From Streptomyces sp. SDr-06 (GTDB lineage Bacteria; Actinomycetota; Actinomycetes; Streptomycetales; Streptomycetaceae), in the NCBI RefSeq assembly GCF_003324565.1, contig NZ_QOLA01000006.1, forward strand, positions 186,001 to 250,000: a stretch of DNA of 64,000 nucleotides, written 5' to 3'. Numbering within the stretch: position 1 is the first letter of the stretch; the number at the start of each line of letters is the position of its first letter. The translations under genes were made by a program, and so were the position numbers. Positions 50,585-60,299 of the stretch are shown here, one piece after another. Under the pieces are notes generated by a model. That model did no database searches. It was not told the DNA's origin and saw only the letters and a list, made by a program, of their open reading frames with translations.

Positions 50585-52390
50585 ATGTCGCGCATCGGTT
50601 CCCACTCGCCCGTGCTCATCGAAAGTCCCTCGGTCAAGTTCTCCAGCGCCCCGCAGCGCGCACCGCTGCGCCACCTCGGCACGCCCTCCCTGCGCACCTC
50701 GGTGTCCGGCAGCCGGCGGCGCGCCCGCGGGGAGGCGCCCCGGGTCCTGCTCCTTGTGCCGTCGTACACCCGGGTCGTCGAACCGTCTCCGCAAGGGAGC
50801 AGCTTTCGGGCGCTCGGCCTGGACACGTTCGAGGTCATGAAGCGGGCGGGCACCCCGATCGGCCTGCTGCGCATAGCCGCCAACGCCCGTCTCGCGGGCT
50901 TCGAACTCCGCATCGTCGACTCGCCCTTCGCCGGCTGGGAGCAGGAGCGCCGTCACGTAGATCTCGGAAACGACAGCACCCTGGTGCGCTACGGCCTCGA
51001 CGACGCCCAACTCCGCGCCATCATCGAGGAGTTCGACCCGGACGTGGTCGGCGTGCAGTGCATCTACACCGTCCAGTGGGGCAACGCGCGCGCTCTCGCC
51101 GACCTGGTCAAGGACATCGATCCGGAGATCGTGACCGTCACCGGCGGTGCCCACCCCAGTGGCGACTGGCAGTACGCGGTGCCCGACTCACCCTTCGACC
51201 ACGTGGTCATCAACGAGGCGGACCAGACCTTCACGGCGCTCCTGCGGGCGCTGACGGAGGAGGGCGGTGACATCGACGCCGTGCCCGGCATCGCCTACCG
51301 GCGCGAAGACGGAGCGGTGGTCCGCACGACCGCCATGTCGCCGTACATGCGCATCCTGCCCAAGCGGCAGGGGCTCGACCAGCGGCTGGGCATGATGCCG
51401 CTGCCCGACTTCGCCATGCTGGACATGGGCCAGTACGAGCAGGCGTACCACTCCTCCGGCAAGCGGGTGCGCGACCACGGCTCCTGGGCGCAGATCTTCT
51501 CGACGATCGGCTGCAACATCGGCTGCGACTTCTGCTACATACCGATGGTGAACGGCCCGTGGCGGGCGCTCGGCACCGACTGGTTCGACCTGCACCTCGC
51601 CGAGATCACCAAGCAGGGGGTGACCGAGGTCCTCATCGAGGACGACCACCTGCTGCACGACCCGCTGTACGCGATACGGGTCTTCGAGCTGCTGCGCAAG
51701 CACGACCTGCCGTGGGTCGAGGAGGGTGGGCTGAGTCTGTTCAACCTCGTCCTGCTGCACCTCGGCGCCGAGTTCGCGGACGGCATGGACGAGGCCGACC
51801 GGCGCGATCCGAACTTCCGCAATGTGCTCGCCGCCATGCGCGCCGGGCTCACCTGCCGGGACCTGATCAAGGCGATGGCCGACGGCGGCTGCTACAGCGT
51901 CTACCTCGCGGTGGAGAGCGCCAACGAAGAGAGTCTGGAGCATTCGGGCAAGTCCCGGCTCAACGCCATCCAGCAGGCCACCGGCGAGATCGTGGAGATG
52001 TTCACCGAGTATGGCATCCAGGTCACCGGCGGTTTCATGCTGGGCTTCGTCAACCCGCCCGAGCGGCCCGGGACCGCGCCGTACATCGAGTCCCTCGATC
52101 AGATAGAGCGGACCATCGACTACGCGGTCACGCTCATGGGCCACGGCATGGCGTACGCGAACCCGTTCATCGTCACCCCGCTGCCGGGCACGAAGATGTG
52201 GGACTTCCAGAAGGACTACGTCGTACGCCACTACGACAACGGCTGGTCGCACGAGAAGGCCACCATGGCCACCGATCAGTGGACCGCCGAGGACATCGAG
52301 CGGATGCGCCTGGAGCTCCTCGTGCGGGCCAACGGCGCCGACAAGGTGACCGAAATGGTCCGGCGGGGCACCTGGCCGGTGGACGCCTGA
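50585..52390 (+). CDS. Second B12-binding radical SAM enzyme
   Basis: A 601-residue enzyme from ATG 50585. A cobalamin-binding-type N-terminal half (about residues 50-250: PRVLLLVPSYTR, then DVVGVQCIYTVQWGNARALA and VTVTGGAHPSGDW) precedes the radical SAM cluster CNIGCDFC (Cys310, Cys314, Cys317). The barrel continues to about 540. No peptide-recognition domain and no precursor nearby, so a small-molecule methylation or rearrangement is more likely than RiPP chemistry. A DMT exporter follows on the other strand. Family function cannot be read from sequence. Confidence 0.9.
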   Translation: MSRIGSHSPVLIESPSVKFSSAPQRAPLRHLGTPSLRTSVSGSRRRARGEAPRVLLLVPSYTRVVEPSPQGSSFRALGLDTFEVMKRAGTPIGLLRIAANARLAGFELRIVDSPFAGWEQERRHVDLGNDSTLVRYGLDDAQLRAIIEEFDPDVVGVQCIYTVQWGNARALADLVKDIDPEIVTVTGGAHPSGDWQYAVPDSPFDHVVINEADQTFTALLRALTEEGGDIDAVPGIAYRREDGAVVRTTAMSPYMRILPKRQGLDQRLGMMPLPDFAMLDMGQYEQAYHSSGKRVRDHGSWAQIFSTIGCNIGCDFCYIPMVNGPWRALGTDWFDLHLAEITKQGVTEVLIEDDHLLHDPLYAIRVFELLRKHDLPWVEEGGLSLFNLVLLHLGAEFADGMDEADRRDPNFRNVLAAMRAGLTCRDLIKAMADGGCYSVYLAVESANEESLEHSGKSRLNAIQQATGEIVEMFTEYGIQVTGGFMLGFVNPPERPGTAPYIESLDQIERTIDYAVTLMGHGMAYANPFIVTPLPGTKMWDFQKDYVVRHYDNGWSHEKATMATDQWTAEDIERMRLELLVRANGADKVTEMVRRGTWPVDA

Positions 52391-52411
52391 CCTCACCGGG
52401 CCGCACTCCCC

Positions 52412-53368
52412 TCAGGAGGGGCGGGGCCCGGCCCGGCGCCGACGGCGCGCCGACCGCAGCGTGTCCGCCGATGCCAGCATGGCGCCGCCCGCGACCAGGA
52501 CGCAGGCGACGGCGACGGGCCAGCTCGCGTCGGCGCGCCCGGTCGCGATCAGCAGGGTCGTGGACAGCAGCGGGGCGAAGTACGACAGGGTGCCCAGGAG
52601 CCGGATGTCACCGTGCTTGGTGCCGTGGTCCCAGACGTAGAAGGCACCGCCGACCGGGCCGAGCCCGAGGGCGAGCACGGCGAGCCACTGCCAGCCGTCG
52701 GGCCGCACGGTGGTCTCGAACAGCAGGTGGCACACCATCGCAAGCACCGCCGTGGCCAGGCAGAAGAACGCGACCATGTCCGTGGGCACCTGCGGATACC
52801 GGCGATTGGCCACCGAGTACGCCGACCACACCAGGGCGCACACCACGGCCGCCACGTAGCCGAGCAGGAACTCGCCGCGCAGCTGCACCCCTTGACCGCC
52901 GGTGACCAGCAGGAAGGTGCCCCCCAGGCCGAGGACCGCGCCGCTCATGTGCCACCAGCGCAGCTTCTCGCCGGGCAACAGCGCGGAGAACACGACGATC
53001 AGCAGCGGCCACAGGTAGGCGATGAGGCCGGCGTCGACGGCGGGCGCGTTGCGCAGCGCCAGGAAGTAGAAGAAGTGATAGCCGAACAGACCGCCGATAC
53101 CGAGCAGCCAGGCTCCGCCGGGCAGCCCACGGGCGAGCCCCGCACCTCCGCGCACAGCCCGGGGCAGCCCGATGACCCCGCCCACCGCGAACGCCATCGC
53201 GGTGAGCTGGAACGGCGGAATCCGGCCGGTCAGCGTGGTGAACAGCGCGAGCGACGCCCACAGCAGCACGGCCAGGGCGCCGATCCCGGTGGCCCTGAGC
53301 CGGCGCCCCGGGTGCGTCGTGCCGCCGGGCTCATTGCCCGGCGCGACGACTTCGGCCTGCGCGTCCAT
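52412..53368 (-). CDS. DMT-superfamily (EamA) exporter, YddG-like
   Basis: A 318-residue membrane protein with ten predicted helices from ATG 53368. Two EamA repeats are visible, first around GIGALAVLLWASLALFTTLTG and second around GAFYVWDHGTKHGDIRLLGTLSYFAPLLS; the latter, with YVWDHG, resembles aromatic amino-acid exporter YddG. It likely exports amino acids or related metabolites. It is convergent with the B12-radical SAM gene, and whether they cooperate is open. The C-terminal tail is Arg-rich. Confidence 0.9.
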   Translation of the reverse strand: MDAQAEVVAPGNEPGGTTHPGRRLRATGIGALAVLLWASLALFTTLTGRIPPFQLTAMAFAVGGVIGLPRAVRGGAGLARGLPGGAWLLGIGGLFGYHFFYFLALRNAPAVDAGLIAYLWPLLIVVFSALLPGEKLRWWHMSGAVLGLGGTFLLVTGGQGVQLRGEFLLGYVAAVVCALVWSAYSVANRRYPQVPTDMVAFFCLATAVLAMVCHLLFETTVRPDGWQWLAVLALGLGPVGGAFYVWDHGTKHGDIRLLGTLSYFAPLLSTTLLIATGRADASWPVAVACVLVAGGAMLASADTLRSARRRRRAGPRPS

Positions 53369-53520
53369 GGGGCCCCCGTCCGCCGTCCCGTTGCCTACCG
53401 GGGCATCGTATTGAGGCCCGGCACACACCCCTGCGCTTTCCGGACAGCCTCCGGAGCAAGGCCGTTTGGCGCGCACCTACGGTTCTCTCCTCCACGCATG
53501 CGCCGCGCTTTGACGGCCCA

Positions 53521-54747
53521 TCAGTAGTTCGGGAGATCGAAGGCGACAGCGGCCTGGAACACCGCCAGGTTCTCCCGGCCGGGCCCGTCAACGACCGCCG
53601 CCTCCTCACTGCCCGGCGGCCCCGGCACCTCCGCGTCGGCGGCCAGCATCTCCTGGCCCAGGGCGAGCAGCGCCTGATTGGCCGTCACGTGGGGCCGCAA
53701 CCGCTCCTCGTAGGCGCGGAAGGCGCTCCGGTGGTCGCCGTCGGCCGCGTGCAGTTCCCCCGCGAGCACGTAGGCCGCGGTCAGCGCCACGCTGGTGCCC
53801 TGCCCGGTGAGCGGCGAACAGCAGTACCCGGCGTCGCCCAGGAGCGCGACGCGTCCGCGCGACCATTCGTCCATCCGGATCTGGGCCACCACGTCGTAGT
53901 GGAAGGCGTCCGTCTCCCACATGGCCTTCAGGAAGCGGGGCACCTCCCAGCGCAGGGACGCGCACCGCTCGGCCACCAGCCGCTTCTGGGCCACGGGGTC
54001 GCGCGGCAGCAGCCGTTCGTACGGCTCGTCGGAGGTGAAGCCCACGAAGACGCGCAGTTCGGTGTTGTCCCGCACCGTCATGGCCATGCAGCCCCACACG
54101 TCGTCGAGGCCGGGCCGGTGGAAGACCTCCCAGCGGTCGAGGCCGAGGTGATTGGGGGCACTCCAGGACGCGATGTACGTACCGATCGGGTGCAGGTAGT
54201 CGGCCTCGGGCCCGAAGACCAGGCGGCGGGTGGCCGAGTGGAGGCCGTCGGCGCCGATCACCAGGTCGAACCGCCGCTCGGTGCCGCTCGTGAAGTGGAC
54301 CCGCACGCCCTCGTCGTCCTGCACCAGGGTGCCGATCGAGTCGCTGAACAGGTACTCCACGCCCGTCCCCGCCGCCTGCGCGAGCAGCGCGGCCAGTTCA
54401 TCACGGAGGATCTCCACGTCGGGGCCGTCCGAAGGGCCGCCGCTGGCCGTCCATCCGGTGGTGCGGCGCAGCTCCTGACCCTCCGCGTCCACGTACGACA
54501 TGCCGAGCAGACCAGTCCTGCGGGCCCGCACTTCCTCCAACAGCCCCATGCGCTCGACCACTTGGAGGGCGCTGCCGCGCACGTCCACCGCCTGCCCTCC
54601 ACCCCGCAGGTCCTTTGAGCGTTCGACGACGGTGACGCGGAAGCCGTAGCGCGCCAGCCAGTACGCCAGGGCCGTTCCGGCTATGCCGGCGCCGGACACC
54701 AGGACCGAGGTGTCGCGAGAGTGAGGCGGCCGGATGCTGTTCGTCAT
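53521..54747 (-). CDS. FAD-dependent monooxygenase (TetX/aromatic hydroxylase type)
   Basis: A 408-residue flavoprotein hydroxylase from ATG 54747 (AGGGAGGTCACC upstream). The FAD motif is VLVSGAGIAGTALAYWLA, followed by ERSKDLRGGGQAVDVRG. The second motif is DLVIGADGLHSATRR (DG) and the third GRVALLGDAGYCCSPLTGQG (GD). The substrate is unknown. Family members inactivate drugs such as tetracyclines or oxidise polyketides. It is divergent from the ABC operon across 348 bases, so a common regulator could control drug efflux and oxidation together. Confidence 0.92.
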   Translation of the reverse strand: MTNSIRPPHSRDTSVLVSGAGIAGTALAYWLARYGFRVTVVERSKDLRGGGQAVDVRGSALQVVERMGLLEEVRARRTGLLGMSYVDAEGQELRRTTGWTASGGPSDGPDVEILRDELAALLAQAAGTGVEYLFSDSIGTLVQDDEGVRVHFTSGTERRFDLVIGADGLHSATRRLVFGPEADYLHPIGTYIASWSAPNHLGLDRWEVFHRPGLDDVWGCMAMTVRDNTELRVFVGFTSDEPYERLLPRDPVAQKRLVAERCASLRWEVPRFLKAMWETDAFHYDVVAQIRMDEWSRGRVALLGDAGYCCSPLTGQGTSVALTAAYVLAGELHAADGDHRSAFRAYEERLRPHVTANQALLALGQEMLAADAEVPGPPGSEEAAVVDGPGRENLAVFQAAVAFDLPNY

Positions 54748-55095
54748 GGTGACCTCCCTAATTGGTTCGATGGGTCCATACTCGGACGCGGCACCGACAG
54801 AACACCGACACGCGCGGTCCGGCACCGACAGCCCACCGACAGACCTGATCGGACAGTCCCGCATGCGCCGGTGAACCGAAGGCCACGGCAGTCAGGCAAG
54901 TCCGCGGATCCTCATTTCCCGTCCATGGCACGCGAGTTGAGGGCAGCGCCACGTTTCGAGGTGTGAAGGATGAGGCGACATTGGTCGGGTGGGGCGCCGC
55001 TTTGCCTTCCGTTCCCGCAGCGTTCAGCCTCGCGTCCCTGCAGGCGTGGCGCACCCTTCCCTATGGTCCGTGGGGTTCTTCGAAAGAAGGGGCTC
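54748..55095. other. Divergent promoter region of monooxygenase and ABC operon
   Basis: About 350 bases with A/T-richer pockets at 54755-54790 and 54950-54980, the probable promoters of the two flanking genes. No regulator gene and no strong inverted repeat was identified here. Confidence 0.4.
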
Positions 55096-56106
55096 ATGGA
55101 CACACAGCCGGCACTCCAGGCACGCGAGATCACCAAGTGCTTCGGGGACGTCGTCGCGCTCGACGGCGTCGATCTGGAGGTGACGCGGGGCCAGATCCAC
55201 GGCCTGGCCGGGCCCAACGGCGCGGGCAAGACCACGCTGCTCGGTATCCTGCTCGGACTGGCCGTCCCCGACAGCGGTCGCCTCGACATCCTGGGCACCC
55301 CCGTGGGGCGGACCCCGGCCGCTCCTGACGGTGTCTCCGGCTTCGTGGACGGGCCCGGCCTCTACCCCGCGCTCACCGCCCGGCAGAACCTCGCCGCGCT
55401 GGCCGCGCTGCACGGGCAGGACGCCCGGACGGCGGGCGTCGACGACGTCCTCGCGCAGGTCGGGCTGAGCGAGGTCGCCGACGAACGGGCCCGCGGATTC
55501 TCCCTCGGCATGCGCCAGCGGCTCGGTCTGGCCGCGGCCCTGCTCACCAAGCCCCGGCTGCTCGTGCTCGACGAACCGTCCAACGGGCTTGATCCGGCCG
55601 CGAAGAGACACGTCCACGGTGTTCTCACCGAGCTCGCCGCGGACGGGACCAGCGTCGTGCTCTCCAGCCACCGCATGGACGATCTCGAAGCCCTGTGCTC
55701 CGAAGTCACCATCCTCGCCGCCGGACGCGTCGTCTTCTCCGGGCCGCTGGGCAAGCTCGCCGCCGAGAACGACGCCCTCGACTACCGGTTGCTCACCTCC
55801 GATCCCCAGGCCGCCGGACGGCTGGCCACCGAGACCACCGGGGTCACGGTCACCGACACCGTTCCGGGGCGCCACGACCCCGGCGTCCTGGTCGTCCGCG
55901 CCCTCGGGCCCGCCCTGGACGAACTCGTACGCCGCCTCGTGCACGGGGGCATCGCGCTGCGCGAGCTCGCGCCCGTCGTGTCGCCGCTCGAAGCAGCCTT
56001 CCTCTCCCTCACCGGGCAGTCGGGGGGCCAACCGGACCGGTCGGCCCCCGAGCGGCCATCGCCGCGCCCGGGACGGCGCACCGAACCCCAGGGGACAGAA
56101 CGATGA
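55096..56106 (+). CDS. ABC transporter ATP-binding protein
   Basis: A 336-residue ATPase from ATG 55096 (AGAAGG upstream). Walker A is GPNGAGKTT (39-47), the signature FSLGMRQR (135-142), Walker B RLLVLDEP (154-161) and the H-loop SSHRM (His192). The C-terminal 120 residues (after the ATPase core) are an accessory part with a charged tail, common in ABC-2 drug or lipid exporters. It is coupled to the permease by an ATGA overlap and to the downstream fusion gene, giving one operon. Confidence 0.95.
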   Translation: MDTQPALQAREITKCFGDVVALDGVDLEVTRGQIHGLAGPNGAGKTTLLGILLGLAVPDSGRLDILGTPVGRTPAAPDGVSGFVDGPGLYPALTARQNLAALAALHGQDARTAGVDDVLAQVGLSEVADERARGFSLGMRQRLGLAAALLTKPRLLVLDEPSNGLDPAAKRHVHGVLTELAADGTSVVLSSHRMDDLEALCSEVTILAAGRVVFSGPLGKLAAENDALDYRLLTSDPQAAGRLATETTGVTVTDTVPGRHDPGVLVVRALGPALDELVRRLVHGGIALRELAPVVSPLEAAFLSLTGQSGGQPDRSAPERPSPRPGRRTEPQGTER

Positions 56107-57461
56107 GGGCCACCGTCACCACCCGGCCCGCTCCCGGCACCCCCCGCGTGTCCGTGGCGCGCGCCTACCGCTTCGAGCTGGTCAAGCTGGTGGCGCAGTG
56201 GCGCATCCGCCTGCTGGTCCTGGCCTGTTGGACCGTGCCGGCGGTCTTCGTCGCCGCGGTGAGCCAGCAGAGCACGCTCCCCTCCGACACCCTCTTCGGT
56301 CGCTGGATGCTCGCCACCGGCTGGGCGGGCCCTCTGGTGGTGCTCGGTTTCGCGGGCACCTGGGCGCTCCCCTTGCTCACGTCCGTGGTCGCCGGAGACG
56401 TCTTCGCCTCGGAGGACCGGCTCGGAACCTGGCGCCACCTCCTCGTGGCGGTACGGTCACCGCGGCGGATCTTCGTGGCGAAAGCGCTGGCCAGCCTCAC
56501 GGTGATCCTGCTGCTCGTGGCGGGTCTGGTCTGTTCCAGTACCGCCGGTGGGCTCGCCACCGTCGGCAGCCACCCGCTGGTCGGACTCGACGGGCACGCA
56601 CTGTCCTCGTCGGACGCGGCCGGCAAGGTGCTGCTCGCCTGGCTCTGCGTGCTCGCCCCGACCCTGGCCCTCGCCGCGATCGGACTGCTCGGATCCGTCG
56701 CCCTCGGACGCTCCCCCATGGGACTGCTGCTGCCCGCGCTGGTGACGCTCGCGATGCAGTTCGCCCAGATGCTGCCGCTGCCCACCGCGGTGCGCGTGGC
56801 CCTGCCCGGCTACGCCTTCATCGCGTGGAACGGCCTCTTCACCAGCCCGGCCCAGACCGGCCCGCTCCTCATCGCCGTCGCGGTCAGCCTGGTGTGGGCC
56901 GCAGCCGCGACCACGCTGGCCCATCTCCTGTTCGTACGGCGCGACTTCACCAACCCGGCCCACGACGGGCCGGGGCGCCGGGCGCTCACCGTCGGCGCCC
57001 TGCCTCTCGCGGGTCTCCTCGCCGTGACGGTGACGGTCCTCGCCGCAGCGACTCCGGCCTCCGGCTCCGGCATTGACCAGGAGAAGGTGCAGCGCTCGGT
57101 CGCCACCGCCTTCGCCCACCTCTACCGCGCCCAGACCGAGCAGCTCAACCGCCCGCGCGTCACCGAGGCGCAGCTCAAGGCCACCGCGGCCTGCACCAAG
57201 GGCGGCGGCGGAACCGACGCCCACGGGCCGGGCAACGACTGGCGCTGCGTCGTCTCCTGGCACCTCCCCGGCGTCGAGGCCATCGGGCAGGCCATCTACC
57301 AGCTCGACGTCGCCTCGGACGGGCGGTACGTCGCCGACGGCGACGGGCCGAAAGAAGTGAACGGCTACTTCCTGGTGCGAACCCCCCGTGGGGACGCGCC
57401 GAACCCGCTCTGGCAGTTCGACGGCAACGTCGAGCTGCTCTCCGCCACCCCGAAGGGATGA
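56103..57461 (+). CDS. ABC-2-type permease with extracellular C-terminal domain
   Basis: A 452-residue membrane protein with about six transmembrane helices (residues about 30-310) and a large soluble C-terminal part (about 325-452) with two cysteines (TAACTKG and WRCVVSWH) that may form a disulphide outside the cell. The permease overlaps the ATPase gene by four bases. Typical ABC-2 permeases lack this tail, so it may interact with the secreted propeller-phosphoesterase encoded by the next gene, which starts four bases after its stop. Substrate unknown. Confidence 0.9.
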   Translation: MRATVTTRPAPGTPRVSVARAYRFELVKLVAQWRIRLLVLACWTVPAVFVAAVSQQSTLPSDTLFGRWMLATGWAGPLVVLGFAGTWALPLLTSVVAGDVFASEDRLGTWRHLLVAVRSPRRIFVAKALASLTVILLLVAGLVCSSTAGGLATVGSHPLVGLDGHALSSSDAAGKVLLAWLCVLAPTLALAAIGLLGSVALGRSPMGLLLPALVTLAMQFAQMLPLPTAVRVALPGYAFIAWNGLFTSPAQTGPLLIAVAVSLVWAAAATTLAHLLFVRRDFTNPAHDGPGRRALTVGALPLAGLLAVTVTVLAAATPASGSGIDQEKVQRSVATAFAHLYRAQTEQLNRPRVTEAQLKATAACTKGGGGTDAHGPGNDWRCVVSWHLPGVEAIGQAIYQLDVASDGRYVADGDGPKEVNGYFLVRTPRGDAPNPLWQFDGNVELLSATPKG

Positions 57462-57465
57462 CCCC

Positions 57466-60219
57466 ATGCAGGTAACACGTCGCCGCAGGCGGGACGAGGT
57501 GCGCTCCGGCCCGCCGCTTCGGCGCCTCGGCCGCCGGAGACCTCTGGCCACGGCGGGCGCCGTCGGTCTCGCCCTGGCCCTCGCGGGCACGGCCTTCGCC
57601 CAGACCACCCAGTTCGGAACCGACCACGTCGGCCAGGTCACCCCGCACGGGCAGGTCATCTCCAGCGACCAGTACATCGCCCCGTACGGCGACCGTCTCG
57701 TGCTCAACAACGGCAAGATCATGTCGTCGTCGGTGAGCCCGGACGGCAGCCACCTCGCCGCCTCGGTCACCGACGGCGGGCTTGCGATGGCCATCGTGAA
57801 CCTCAAGAGCTGGAAGGTGCAGCAGCTCGTCGGGAACAGTGCCTCGGCAAACCTGCGCATCAAGAGCAACGACGTGGGCCAGGAGGGCCCGACGTACTCC
57901 CCCGACGGCAAGCAGCTGTGGCTGGGCCAGATCGACGGCTACACCAGGTTCACCGTCAATCCGGACGGCACCCTGGCCTCGCCCACGACGGTGAAGATCC
58001 CGGCGGACGGCCCCAAGCACGCCCTGGTCGGCGAGGCGGTGTTCGCCCCCGACGGCTCGACCGTGTACGCCGCGGTCAACGGCCAGAACCGGGTGGTCGC
58101 CATCAACGCCGCGACCGGCGCCGTGCAGCAGAGCTGGGCCGTCGGCAACGCGCCGCGTGACATGGTCCGGATCGGCTCCAAGCTGTACGTCAGCAACGAG
58201 GGCGGCCGCCCGGCGAAGCCCGGCGACACCACGATCAACTCGTACAACACCCCGGTACCGGCCGACCCGGTGACGGCGGCGACCACCACCGGCACCGTCA
58301 GCGTCATCGACCTGGGCCACCCGGCCGCGGCCGTCGGGAGCATCGACGTCGGGCTGCATCCCACCGCGCTGTACGCCAAGGACCGGGCGCTGTTCGTCAC
58401 CAACACCGCGACCAACGACGTGTCGGTCATCGACACCACGAAGAACAAGGTCGTCCAGACCATCTCCACCAAGCCGTGGCCCGAGGCGTCGGTCGGCTAC
58501 GAGCCGGACGCCGTGACGCTCACCCGCGACGGCCACCTCCTGGTGACGCTCGGCCGCGCCAACGCCGTCGCCGTCTACCGGTACACGACTGCGCAGGAGC
58601 CGGTCAGCTACGTCGGCCTGGTCCCCACGGACTACTTCCCCGCCGAGATCGCCACCGTCGGCAACCAGGTGGTCGTCTCCAACACCCGCGGCATCGACGC
58701 CCGCCGTCCCGTGAACCCCGCCGGACACGGCACGCACGACACCACGTCGAGCCTGCAGCGGTTCACCCTGCCGAGCGACCGGGTCATCAAGTCCCAGACC
58801 GCGAAGGTCTTCCAGCAGAACGGCTGGACCCGCGGCGCCGTCGACAAGGCCAACGGCGCGAGCCACGCGAAGCCGGTGCCCGTGCCGGTGCGGCTCGGCG
58901 ACCCGTCGACGATCAAGCACGTGTTCCTCATCGTGAAGGAGAACCGGACCTACGACCAGGTCTACGGTGATGTCCGGAAGGGCAACGGCGACCCGTCGCA
59001 GGCCGAGTTCGGCGAGAACGTGACGCCGAACCAGCACGCGCTGGCCCAGCAGTTCGGCCTGTACGACAACACCTATGACATCGGTACGAACTCGGCCGAG
59101 GGCCACAACTGGCTGATGCAGGCCGATGATCCGGAGTACACCGAGTCCTCGGCCGGTGAGTACGAGCGCAGTTACGACACCGAGGACGACGCGCTCGGCC
59201 ACCAGCGCTCCGGTTTCCTGTGGACCGGGGCCCAGGCGGCGGGCAGGTCCGTACGCGACTTCGGCGAGTTCCAGCAGTTCCTGACCAAGCCCGCGGCCGC
59301 GAGCTGGCAGAACCTGTACTGCGACTCCAAGAACATGGCGTCCACCGGGCAGGACACCGCGTACCCGCTGGTCTCGTCCTCGCCGATCCCGTCGCTCAAC
59401 GACGTTTCCGTGCACGGCTTCCCGAAGTTCGACACCAGCGTCCCGGACATCTACCGGGCCGAGATCTGGAAGCGTGACTTCGCCAGGAACGGCCCGTCGA
59501 GCCTGAACATGTTCTGGCTCTCCAGCGACCACACCGGCGGCCCGGCCAACGCGCCCGCCCAGGTCGCGGACAACGACCTCGCGACTGGCCGGATCATCGA
59601 CACGATCTCGCACAGCAAGTACTGGAAGGACTCCGCGATCTTCGTGGTGGAGGACGACTCCCAGGCCGGTCTCGACCACGTCGACGGCCACCGGGCCCCG
59701 ATCCAGATCATCAGCCCCTGGGCCAAGCACGGCGTCGTCGACAGCCACTACTACTCGCAGATCACGATGATCCGCACCATTGAGCAGATCCTCGGGATCC
59801 ACCCGATGAACCAGAAGGACAGCGCGGCCAGCCCGATGGCCGCCGCGTTCACCGGGAAGCCGGACCTCACGCCGTTCAGCGCGCTGCCCAACCGGATCCC
59901 GCTGACCGACGGCCTCAAGACCCCGCCGCCCTGCGGCGTGGACTCCCCCGCGCCCCAGAACCCGCGGGCGGCGGCCGTGCCGGCGCCGAAGGTACCGGCG
60001 GACAAGCAGGCGCTCGCCGCGCAGTGGGACACCTGGAAGGCGCAGCAGAGGCTCACCGGCCCCGACGCCAAGCCCGACTTCGCCAACCCCGCCCAGATGA
60101 ACCACTTCACCTGGTACGAGACCCACGACTGGACCAAGCCGTACCCCGGCGAGGACAAGATCTACGCACCCAAGGACGTACCCGGCGCGTACATCCCCTC
60201 GGCCGAGAACGACGGCTGA
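57466..60219 (+). CDS. Secreted beta-propeller and phosphoesterase fusion
   Basis: A 917-residue exported protein from ATG 57466. Signal peptide about residues 24-45. Residues about 60-440 are a YncE-type seven-bladed beta-propeller (MAIVNLKSWKVQQL, repeated VSVIDLG and VSVIDTT). Residues about 485-830 are a phosphoesterase/acid phosphatase-like domain (IKHVFLIVKENRTYDQVYGD, FVVEDDSQAGLDHVDGHR). The operon with an ABC exporter suggests that it works on the exported lipid or glycan at the cell surface. Such fusions are known in actinobacteria and bacteroidetes with unclear substrates. Confidence 0.92.
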   Translation: MQVTRRRRRDEVRSGPPLRRLGRRRPLATAGAVGLALALAGTAFAQTTQFGTDHVGQVTPHGQVISSDQYIAPYGDRLVLNNGKIMSSSVSPDGSHLAASVTDGGLAMAIVNLKSWKVQQLVGNSASANLRIKSNDVGQEGPTYSPDGKQLWLGQIDGYTRFTVNPDGTLASPTTVKIPADGPKHALVGEAVFAPDGSTVYAAVNGQNRVVAINAATGAVQQSWAVGNAPRDMVRIGSKLYVSNEGGRPAKPGDTTINSYNTPVPADPVTAATTTGTVSVIDLGHPAAAVGSIDVGLHPTALYAKDRALFVTNTATNDVSVIDTTKNKVVQTISTKPWPEASVGYEPDAVTLTRDGHLLVTLGRANAVAVYRYTTAQEPVSYVGLVPTDYFPAEIATVGNQVVVSNTRGIDARRPVNPAGHGTHDTTSSLQRFTLPSDRVIKSQTAKVFQQNGWTRGAVDKANGASHAKPVPVPVRLGDPSTIKHVFLIVKENRTYDQVYGDVRKGNGDPSQAEFGENVTPNQHALAQQFGLYDNTYDIGTNSAEGHNWLMQADDPEYTESSAGEYERSYDTEDDALGHQRSGFLWTGAQAAGRSVRDFGEFQQFLTKPAAASWQNLYCDSKNMASTGQDTAYPLVSSSPIPSLNDVSVHGFPKFDTSVPDIYRAEIWKRDFARNGPSSLNMFWLSSDHTGGPANAPAQVADNDLATGRIIDTISHSKYWKDSAIFVVEDDSQAGLDHVDGHRAPIQIISPWAKHGVVDSHYYSQITMIRTIEQILGIHPMNQKDSAASPMAAAFTGKPDLTPFSALPNRIPLTDGLKTPPPCGVDSPAPQNPRAAAVPAPKVPADKQALAAQWDTWKAQQRLTGPDAKPDFANPAQMNHFTWYETHDWTKPYPGEDKIYAPKDVPGAYIPSAENDG

Positions 60220-60236
60220 CGCACCTACCCGCACCG

Positions 60237-60272
60237 AGGGCCCCGACCGGTATCACCCGCGGCCGGGGCCCT
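60237..60272. terminator. Terminator between phosphoesterase and protease genes
   Basis: AGGGCCCCGACCG (60237-60249) pairs with CGGCCGGGGCCCT (60260-60272), with one internal A-C mismatch and a 10-base loop, between convergent genes. Confidence 0.7.
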
Positions 60273-60299
60273 TGGCCGTGGTCGCCCGAGCCCGGCCGG

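Noticed and set aside
57175-60234. Leftward frame of over 1000 codons antisense to the phosphoesterase fusion
   Set aside because: Arg/Val/Gly-rich chance frame with no motif. The plus strand encodes a clear signal peptide, propeller and phosphoesterase.
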